NCBI RefSeq assembly: GCF_023278565.1 | Contig: NC_064678.1 | Coordinates: 5,580,001 to 5,644,000, forward strand | From: Colletotrichum lupini | Lineage: Eukaryota > Ascomycota > Sordariomycetes > Glomerellales > Glomerellaceae | Length of the DNA stretch: 64,000 nucleotides | Direction: 5' to 3' | Shown: in pieces, positions 21,801-28,713 of the stretch | How the letters are laid out: every line of letters starts with the position of its first letter | Position numbering within the stretch: the stretch's first letter is position 1 | Program-made: the position numbers and the translations under genes | Notes under the pieces: generated by a model | Databases searched by the model: none | What the model was told of the DNA's origin: nothing | What the model saw: only the letters and a program-made list of their open reading frames with translations

Positions 21801-23147
21801 AAATCCATGCCTTTTGAAATCCAAATAAGCAAATACATTGCCCTCAGAATCCACTAAATAATTCTTTTCAATATATCCACCATTTTTGTAGTGTAATATA
21901 CCTGAAAAGATATTAAGTGGGAATTCTGGAATATATAAGGTATTTTTTAACCTTATAGGTATAATTTTACCCCGTAAATAGATAGGTAAAATTAAGTCCC
22001 CAATACCCTGTGGGTAAACTGGGCCAGCTCCGGTTCGAATAGGGGGTAAATTGTCCCTATTATCGAAATTTTCGAATAAATCCATACTATTAGTAATATG
22101 GACTGTTGAACCCGTATCATACAACCACCTTTCAGTTGTATTTGTGCCCATATTAGCCGAATTATTGGTATTTTCTCCCGAAAGGCCCAAATTATCATTT
22201 GGAGTCGAGTTGGGTAATATATGAGGGAGAAAAGGTTGATAATTTTCATCAAGTGGGTCTATGGTATAGTGGTCGGAACCACTAACCATATAATTCCTTG
22301 ATTGTAAGGGCTGAGGGTTCAAATCTCCATGTGGGCGTTGGTTTTTCGTAAAAAGATTGGGCTGGTTTGGTTGGTTTCGGGGCTGGTTTCGGGGTTGGTT
22401 TGGTTTGGGTTGATATGAGGGCTTATTTGAGGGCTTATTTGGGTAATTTGAGGGCTTATTTGGGTTGGTATTTGGGTTGGTATTTTGCTTATAATAAGTC
22501 TTAGACTTATTATACTTATTTCGAGAGTATTTATTACTCTTAATAGTATTACTAGACATAGGAGTATCGATTTCTCTCCTATTTTCGTCTAATATATCCG
22601 TAATAAGAGCCTCTAAAGTAGGGGGCTCTTTAAGTCTTAAATTAGACCTTTGACGATCAGCCCAAATCGGAAAGATATTAGTTAGGGCTGATATAAAGAC
22701 CGTTTTTTGGTCTATATCCTCAATAATAGCTCCTACGCTTTTTAATTTGGAAATATAGCTTTTAAATGAGCTAATAAACTCATTTAAGCTATTAAAATGC
22801 TCCAATCTAATAGCGTGGAATTCGAGGTATAATTGTTGACGTAGAACTGGTCCTGTACCCTCATAGGATGCTTTAAGGGTATTAAGAGCCTCTTTTGGAT
22901 CAATTTGATCAAAAATAAGTGAAAGAGGCTCAGGTTGAATATTTTGCCTTATTAATAATAAGGATTGGGTTTTTTGCTCTTCAGTAATATTTTCATATTC
23001 GTTTTCAACTTCGAAATAGGTATTTAATTTCAAAAGTCGAAGATAAATATGAAGAGTAGAAAGCCAAGTAGTCCAATTTTGACTACCTTTTAGGCGTTGA
23101 TTTTCAGGCATAAGGCAGCCTGTAATTGCCTTGATAATATCCGCCAT
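18900..23147 (-). CDS. Copia Gag-Pol polyprotein, intact
   Basis: One unbroken frame of 1415 aa. Gag occupies about residues 1-200 (YLRLLKLNTYFEV; LYLEFHAIRLEHFNSL, UBN2-like). Residues about 205-290 are Asn/Pro/Lys/Gln-rich with short repeats (NQPR, KPSN) and contain no cysteine, so the usual CCHC zinc knuckle is absent. Aspartic protease: YDTGS with D344. Integrase: HHCC finger beginning H522/H527 and CPSC, then the catalytic triad D585, D647, E683 (35 residues between the last two). Reverse transcriptase: KARLVVRGFEQ, DVIGAFLNG, ALYGLKQSPRQW, and the active site as HVDD (1089-1092), where most copia elements have YVDD. RNase H: YTDSNWAG (D1263), STTEAEF, TKHTALYYYY, DGLTKPL. No frameshift or stop separates Gag from Pol. 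Codon use is strongly AT-rich, unlike host genes. Confidence 0.96.
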   Translation of the reverse strand: MADIIKAITGCLMPENQRLKGSQNWTTWLSTLHIYLRLLKLNTYFEVENEYENITEEQKTQSLLLIRQNIQPEPLSLIFDQIDPKEALNTLKASYEGTGPVLRQQLYLEFHAIRLEHFNSLNEFISSFKSYISKLKSVGAIIEDIDQKTVFISALTNIFPIWADRQRSNLRLKEPPTLEALITDILDENRREIDTPMSSNTIKSNKYSRNKYNKSKTYYKQNTNPNTNPNKPSNYPNKPSNKPSYQPKPNQPRNQPRNQPNQPNLFTKNQRPHGDLNPQPLQSRNYMVSGSDHYTIDPLDENYQPFLPHILPNSTPNDNLGLSGENTNNSANMGTNTTERWLYDTGSTVHITNSMDLFENFDNRDNLPPIRTGAGPVYPQGIGDLILPIYLRGKIIPIRLKNTLYIPEFPLNIFSGILHYKNGGYIEKNYLVDSEGNVFAYLDFKRHGFFLNIAWKNRRPTTGYQQNDLDPKNQYLDLKNILESIQNSLHNITINNSNIEKNTDYLSENSDNQAYSITQEWHEKLGHPSYPYLLKTAKITKGIPLDKLKEKDLNCPSCTTAKLTRQQPKINYNRALFPLERVCIDTVKITPTTISGNNYAIPFTDDFTGFRDVEFSKTKENIINILKNKLEFYFNQFNSYPKYIRLDNGTEFNIGELLPYINEKGIILEPSTPYTPEQNGIAERTNRALIEKARTILLAEKLPLYLWDVILKELTKLVNFTANIRLEKTPIEAFLDYFFPKRNNKPDLSNLRKIGSRVLIYYPTQKRVTSNKMYTYTQNGIYLGKEGNNIYVIYCPSNPFRSRLLRTSHIRFIQNNRIEGVESVNPPLYSKIFDKIEDIQEIPSKIEVLIPKLSEEEKSKYKDFTQSITLPPEPNTLKQALNSSEKSEWLKAIYSELEVIIKKGTLLAIDPNKVYKANKNPLSTRWVFKRKININTGNIDKYKARLVVRGFEQQYGVDYFQTFASGSNPTTYRVLIALSAPLNWHIHQIDVIGAFLNGDLLEEVYIDPSNIPLTEFFEKYPNLNTINWDKSKNQLLQLLKALYGLKQSPRQWQLKLKSIFNKIGFLPLKSDEATYFNQDFKNPAFIVTHVDDFLIFNKNIKYIEEIKGKISKYIDIKDLGEASNFLGVKITRNRSNKTISLSQSHYIKEILNNNDFSKAKITNIPINPGILNSDLGNEKDDYLPSKELLKTYQHLVGSLMYAMVVTRADLAFSVSFVSQYLHKPTIYLLKVVKGIYRYLSGTIHYNITYNGNIGPVELVGYTDSNWAGCKSTRKSTSGYLFTLNGGPISWKSKKQSTIALSTTEAEFNGLQEAIREAIWLQNLLSEIGYQVKPITIKTDNNGALSLAYNPEYHQRTKHTALYYYYTRQEVEKGNIKVEYLPSTIMPADGLTKPLPRVKHKEFVKLIGLNDPNNPI

Positions 23148-23603
23148 TATATATATTTTAGAATATATATAATATAAATATATACTAGTATTGTTCCTAG
23201 TATAAATAAGCTTACTTTAAGCTTAGAATTCAAGCTTGTTTTTAAGCTTGAAAATAGACTTATTTTAAGTCTAAAAATATATATAAGAAAAAGTCTATTT
23301 TGACTTCTTTTTCTTATAAATAGATATTTAATAAAAGTAAGTATATAGTATAAAAAGGACTTACACTTCGTCTGCCTTTTTATATATATAAATCCTTTAT
23401 TAAATATAAAGGTCGATTTCGAATTTTCGAATTCGAAAAAGTGATTTTGGGCGGAGTAAGATATCTCAATATATGAATATGCATATACCGGATAAAGGCA
23501 TATACCTAAATGATAATAGGTATGATATAGGTAAATAAAAATAGAAGAGCTCGGATAAGTGAATAATATTCACTTAAGTAAATAAAACCTCAGTTATATA
23601 ATA

Positions 23604-23618
23604 ACTGGGCTCATAACC
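23604..23618 (-). promoter_or_regulatory. Primer-binding site matching initiator tRNA anticodon arm
   Basis: Directly next to the 5' LTR, the plus strand reads ACTGGGCTCATAACC. This is the anticodon stem-loop sequence of eukaryotic initiator tRNA-Met (CTGGGCTCATAACC, with CAT as anticodon). The genomic RNA would therefore pair with an internal part of that tRNA, not its 3' CCA end. Drosophila copia is primed this way by a cleaved half tRNA-iMet. Confidence 0.82.
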
Positions 23619-24132
23619 TCTAGCACGTATAGCTTTAACGAGGTAATGCGGGATATTCTTATATAGAATATGAAAAGTGAATATTCATATAGAAGCAAGA
23701 ATATATGAATATAGGGGAAATAAGCGTATATAAAAGAGGTTTTTGTAATAAAGAGAGTAATATAGTTGAATTACTATATGAGAAGTTGCTTGCTTAACGA
23801 AAGGTCTAGGTAGGCAAATACACGCCTACATATAGGCATAAAAACCTCCTACTAGAATATTCCATTGCTTATTAATTATGATATAATTAATAAGCATATA
23901 CGTAAGTGAATGCGTAATCGTAGTACGTAATTCCGCCTCGAGTAAATTCCAGATTATTCAGTTATCTTCCAGTACTTTCCACTGCTCACGTAAGCTTATA
24001 TAAGCAGTATTGCTTACATAATCAATACCTATAATAATCTACAGAAATCGTAGATTAATATGGTATATAGTTTGCTTACGTAATATTGATAATAAGGCGA
24101 ATAATAAGGTAAACAAAGTTACCTTCGTAACA
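23619..24132 (-). repeat. 5' LTR of copia element
   Basis: 514 bp. In the element's sense it starts TGTTACGAAGG. It should carry the promoter and polyadenylation signals; TATA-like motifs are abundant because of its composition, so I do not single one out. Confidence 0.95.
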
Positions 24133-24137
24133 TTAAT

Positions 24138-26640
24138 TAAATTATTTTAATAAAAAGTACGGTAATTAACGAATTAACCTAATTCGACGTAATTAACGAA
24201 GTAGCCTAATTAACTACTTAATTAACTACTTAATTAACTATTAATTACTCCGTATAGCCCATAGCCCGTAATTTAATAACTTCTTCTATTTTAGCCTCGT
24301 ACTCTATTTTAGCCTCGTACTTATTAATAAGTCTATCTATCTCGCCTTTTATTATAAAATTAATATTATAAGCATAATCCTCGTTAGCTAAATCCTATAA
24401 TACGTCTAACTATATAAGATTACTAATTAATTAGGATCGTAACTTTATAAGCGTTAATAACCGAAGAGCCCTTATAAAATTAATTATATTATTATTAACT
24501 ACGTTAATTACCTCGTTAGTAGTAGCCCGCTAGTACCTCTGCTATATCTTTATACTAGGCTTATACGTATTAAAATTATATATAATCTCGAGGCCTCGTT
24601 AAGTAGAAATAGCCCTACTTAGCGCTAGAGGTATTGTTAATAGTAGTAATACTAATATAAGTACTACTTTTACGCATTTAGTAACTTCTTTATATTTAAA
24701 TGTAGAGGGCTCTTGTTTAAAAGAGGTACTTCGATTAATAGTTAGCTTTTTTAACTTACTTATTATAACTATTATAATACCCGTTATAGAGCCCTATAAG
24801 CGACCCTTACCTCGGATTTATAAGGGATCGAGTAGGGGGATAGAAGTACTATTATTAATAATAAGCTCTAAGCGTTACTAAAACTAATATAAGTAGATCT
24901 TTTTTAATAATATTAAGGTACCGTCCTTAATATATTATTAAAAAACGTAGTAGTAAAGTAACTTATAAGTAGTTTAAATTAAGTAGTATATATACTCTTT
25001 TAACGGCTTTTTTAATAAACTTAAATTTAGCTATTTACTTAGCGTACTAAGTTCTTATAAGAGTTATTTAAGGGTATTGTAGTATATATATAAACGTACC
25101 TTCTTTTAAAATAACCCCGTAATAATACTTAATACCTTAGCCTAGCGACGGGTCTAGTAAGCGCTAATTATAGCTACTTAACTTACTTAAAAAATAACTA
25201 ATTTATTAAATACGGCTTTAAAATCGCCCGTATAGTAGCAGACTCGTACTTTAATACTCGTATATAAGGATTCGATAATTAACGTAATTAAATAACTAAA
25301 GTACCTAATTCGGTTAACTTAAATAAATATAAGTTTCTCGTACTACGGCTTAAGCTAAGTATTAATAGCGTAATCGACTACTACTATAGGGTACTTAGTA
25401 GTCTAAAATTTAAATAATTAGTTATAATATATAGCTATTAATTAGCTACGGAGGAGATTACCCTAATCTATAAGGAATTATTAAAAATAAGGGTTACGTA
25501 TAACTACGCTAGTCTCGTCCCTCGTGGCCGGGCCGAAGTAACGCTAGGTCCGGGCTAGTATATTAAAGTTAACGTATTAGTAGTAAAGTACGTATAATAC
25601 TACTTTAAATTAGGTATTATTATCGAGGGTATTAAGTAAAATAATCTCGCAATCCGTATATATAACTTATAAAAAGGGAATTTCGTAAGCCCGGAGTAAT
25701 ACTAATAGCTAGTTAATAGCCTAACGGTAATTAGCTTCTTTCTCGCTAAATAAAAAGTAGCTCGTAACTTAAGAAGCATAACTATCGTTAGTTACTCTAT
25801 AAATATTAAATAACAATATATTAAATCGGTTAATTTTATATATAAAATCTATTAATAGAATATCTAGGTATTATTAAAGTAAGGAAATCGTAGTAGTAAG
25901 CATAATAAATAAGCTCGTAATATAGCCCGCGTCGTTGCGTTAAAAATAGTACTAGTACTTTATTAAATCGCATAATTAATTAAATAACTACTTAATAAGG
26001 GTCCTACTACCTAATTCGTTATAGCAATAAGTAGCTAATATATTAAATATATCGTAAGTAATAATACCGCTATAATTACTACTTTCCGACCATAGGCTTA
26101 AAAGGATTTAAATAAGTTAAATACCCTTATTTTATTAGTTAATGATTTAGTCTTTTTTATTACGTAGTAGCGCGTAGCAATAATGCGCAAAAGTGTTAGT
26201 ATTACTAAATAAGTAGTTATAGTAGTTATAAAAATCGCTAACGACGGGACGAAAGAGCTAATTACTATTTAAAAAGCTAGTAGCAATTTACTAGCGGTAG
26301 TTTATAAACGAGGTCGAGGATTTATAACGTTTATTTAAGTAAGTTAACTTTACGAGGTATTACTATTTTTAATTATAACGCGGGCTATAACTATAGTAAT
26401 AAGTAACGGTAGTTAGTGCCCTAGTAAAGGGCTTATATTAAATAATTTAGATTATAAAGCTAGTCTTATAAATAGCCTCGTTAAGTACTACTCTAGTATT
26501 AAATAGGGCAGGGAATCGCTAGTTATAAAGTAAGTAGTCGTACTCTATATAATCGTAATTATTATAATTAGCTATATATTAATAAATAAAAGGATCGTTA
26601 ACTTCGTAATTATTCTCTTCTTATAGCATATTAACGTTAG
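24138..26640. pseudogene. RIP-degraded interior of hAT copy 1
   Basis: 2.5 kb of extreme AT-rich DNA dominated by TAA, TTA, TAG and CTA, with stops in every frame. Where it can be aligned to copy 2 (for example 26299-26640 against 27523-27870), the differences are mainly CA to TA and TG to TA. Examples are GGCAGC to GGTAGC and GTGGTGGTTG to GTAGTAGTTA. This is the RIP signature. It presumably once held a transposase; nothing readable remains. Confidence 0.75.
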
Positions 26641-26705
26641 GAATAGCTTTAATTAGTAATAGCGGTAGCAGTAGCGACGGCGAGGTCGACGAAGTAGTAG
26701 TTATA

Positions 26706-26757
26706 GGTAAGTAGGTAGGTGGGTAGGTAGGTAGGTAGGTAGGTAAGTAGGTGGGTA
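26706..26757. repeat. GTAG/GGTA microsatellite in hAT copy 1
   Basis: About 50 bp of GTAGGTAGGTGGGTAG-type tetranucleotide repeat near the right end of the element. A diverged counterpart with AAGTGGGTAGGT units lies at 27937-27990 in copy 2. Confidence 0.9.
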
Positions 26758-26849
26758 TGGGCAGCTGGCCTCCGGGCTCGGAGGTAGGGCCTGCCGCAGC
26801 CACACTTGGGGGCGGGATAGCAGGAGCTGCTGGCAGAATATCCTCGCCC

Positions 26850-26857
26850 TACTTTTA
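26850..26857. repeat. hAT copy 1 target-site duplication, right
   Basis: TACTTTTA, the partner of 18031-18038. Confidence 0.88.
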
Positions 26858-27214
26858 GCCTCATCTGTGATAAGTCGGTTTCCCTATAGTCAGGTATTGC
26901 AAACGTGGCGCTTTGTGGTCATCAGATTTATCAGTGATCCGGTGTTCCCGCGGGTATGCATGGTCGAGGGGCGAGATATATGTGAAGCCCGGCATTGCCA
27001 ATTCGAGCCTCAACCGAGCTCTTGCAGAGTCAGAGACAAGACAGCTCTGTGGTCGACGAATCAACCCATGTCGCAGTCTCCTACGACGATCATTCGCTAG
27101 GGTCGGTGACCGTTGAAGAGCTGCCGGGCCGGATGACCGTAGCCCGTGGGGAATTTCGGGGGCCCACTGACCAGAGCGTGTCTTCAATCTTATTAGCTTT
27201 GAAACGTTCATGAG
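26858..27214. other. Spacer between hAT copies
   Basis: 357 bp of ordinary composition. Short overlapping open frames on both strands have no recognisable product. No gene is supported. Confidence 0.5.
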
Positions 27215-27222
27215 TAGATATA

Positions 27223-28082
27223 GGGCGATGATATTCTGCCACCAGCTGCCGCTATTCTGCCACCAAGTGTGGCTGCGGCCGCCACACGACCGCCGGTCTC
27301 GGGCACACACGTAAGCTGGGCTCTGCGTAGTCAGCATTCGAACGGATTGAGCTAATCAGAGGCCGTCAATTAACTTATAGTTAATTAAATTATTTTAGCA
27401 AAAAGTACGGTAATCGACGAATTAGCCCAAGTTAACGAGTTAGCCCAAATCGACGATTCTGTCGAATTGGGCTAATTGCCTAGCTATCTAATTGACTAAC
27501 TGCCTAATTAACTCGCTCGATAGTTTATAAACGAGGTCGAGGATTTGCGACGCTTATTTAGGTAGGTTAACTCTGCGAGGCGTTACTACTTTTGATCGTA
27601 ACGCGGGCTATAAGTATAGTAATAGGTAATAGTAGTTAGCGCCCTAGCGGAGGGTTTGTGTTAAACGATTTAGACCGCAAAGCTAGCCTCGTAGGCAGCC
27701 TCGTTAAGTACTACTCTAGCCTTAGGCAGGCTAGAGAAGCGCTAGCCGTAAAGTGGGTAGTCGTACTCTACGTAACCGTAATCGTCGTAATCGACAGCAT
27801 GCTAGTAGACGAAGGGATCGTTAACTTCGCAATTATTCTCTTCTTGCGGCATATTGACGTTAGGAATAGCTTTAATTGGCGGCAGCGGCAGCGGCAGCGG
27901 CAGCGACGGCGAGGTCGACGAAGTGGTGGTTGTAGGTGGGTAGGTAGGTAAGTGGGTAGGTAGGTAAGTGGGTAGGTAAGTGGGTGGGTATGGGCAGCTG
28001 GCCTCCGGGCTCGGAGGCAGGGGCGGTCGCAGCCACACTTGGGGGCGGGATATCGGCAGGTGCTGGCAGAATATCATCGCCC
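27223..28082. mobile_element. hAT-type transposon copy 2, internally deleted (860 bp)
   Basis: The ends begin GGGCGATGATATTCTGCC and are flanked by a perfect 8-bp duplication TAGATATA (27215-27222 and 28083-28090). It aligns to both ends of copy 1. Its left about 300 bp matches 18039-18201 plus 24133-24250, and from about 27523 it matches 26299-26849. It lacks about 2 kb of interior, so it is a non-autonomous deletion derivative. It has far fewer CA-to-TA changes than copy 1. It keeps the empty copia target at 27381-27385 (TTAAT once). Inside the left end the motif TATTCTGCCACCA occurs twice, and GTGTGGC/GCCACAC forms a hairpin at 27267-27287. Confidence 0.88.
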
Positions 28083-28090
28083 TAGATATA

Positions 28091-28713
28091 TCGGAGTAGC
28101 CGTGCAGGCCCACCAGTACCCGTATCACGAGCCATTCCAGCCGTACCAATTGATCGAAGCCTCGAAGGCATGTTGCTCTGCATTTTCCTCCTGCGCCCCG
28201 CCCAAGGTATTCTCACTGCGGAAGTGGCTCCGATGCAGTCAGTCTCCATCGCAAGGTTTGTGCAAGGAATCAGACCGCCGGCCTTTGTGCTTGGGTCACC
28301 CCGAAGTTGCAGTGGTACCGGGAACTGCGAATCAATGAGGAGTAGCAAATATGGCATTTTCAATTTGAAAAGATTGTATGATAACGTAAAGTTCGAATGT
28401 GAGATCCAGAAATCCTCGTCGAGGAAGTCTGCATAAGTTGATATTAGAGGAGAGCATGTTCCTGTTAGGTGGCTGAAGCAGGAGCTCTGTAAGTTGAGAA
28501 GTGGCTGGTGGGCAATTCAGCCACAGATGCACGGATCATCTTGTGGTGGGTAGATCGATCTGGAAATGTCTTGGCACGACGCGCTTCAGGGAAGGCGCGT
28601 CTTAAGGTAGTTTGGCGTCCCGCGCACCCACGTGAAACCCAGCTTCAGCCTAACTGACGTCCACACAACCCCAAGCAGGCTTCAAAGTGTCCTGGTAGCT
28701 GCCGTTGTAAATC
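28091..28713. other. Promoter region of the Ctp1/Sae2-type gene
   Basis: 620 bp. No supported gene. Short open frames on both strands lack domains. The region ends in the leader of the gene starting at 28714. Confidence 0.5.

Larger units (their letters stand above)
18202..24132 (-). mobile_element. Full-length Ty1/copia LTR retrotransposon
   Basis: 5931 bp with two 514-bp LTRs that appear identical by eye, flanked by the 5-bp duplication TTAAT (18197-18201 and 24133-24137). It is transcribed on the minus strand, so the 5' LTR is at 23619-24132. In order: 5' LTR, primer-binding site, AT-rich leader, one long gag-pol frame, a short tandem-repeat region, polypurine tract, 3' LTR. Protease-integrase-RT-RNase H order defines the copia (Pseudoviridae) class. 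The LTR begins TG and ends GA in transcript sense, not the usual CA. Identical LTRs and an unbroken frame point to recent insertion and possible activity. It sits inside hAT copy 1. Confidence 0.96.
18039..26849. mobile_element. hAT-type DNA transposon, copy 1 (split by copia insertion)
   Basis: Both ends carry a long imperfect terminal inverted repeat of about 60 bp. It begins GGGCGAGGATATCCTGCC at 18039, and the reverse complement is read inward from 26849. It is flanked by a perfect 8-bp duplication TACTTTTA (18031-18038 and 26850-26857). An 8-bp duplication with T at the first and A at the last position is the hAT superfamily pattern. Without the copia insertion the element is about 2.9 kb. 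The interior (24138 to about 26640) is extremely AT-rich and full of stops, with almost no CpA or TpG, so no transposase can be read. I assign the superfamily from the ends only. Confidence 0.82.

Noticed and set aside
22258..22330. tRNA gene on the plus strand inside the copia element
   Set aside because: A- and B-box-like words are present, but acceptor and T stems do not pair and the anticodon loop lacks the invariant T at position 33. Kept only as a low-interest finding.
18039..26849. Reading the hAT element's ends as a 4- or 5-bp target duplication
   Set aside because: Taking the termini as TAGGG gave only CTTT or GATA. Setting the terminus at GGGCG gives perfect 8-bp duplications for both copies (TACTTTTA and TAGATATA), which is the better fit.
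27658..27951. Open frame of 97 codons in hAT copy 2
   Set aside because: It runs into the GGCAGC repeat region and has no transposase motif; it is a product of reduced stop density in the less mutated copy.
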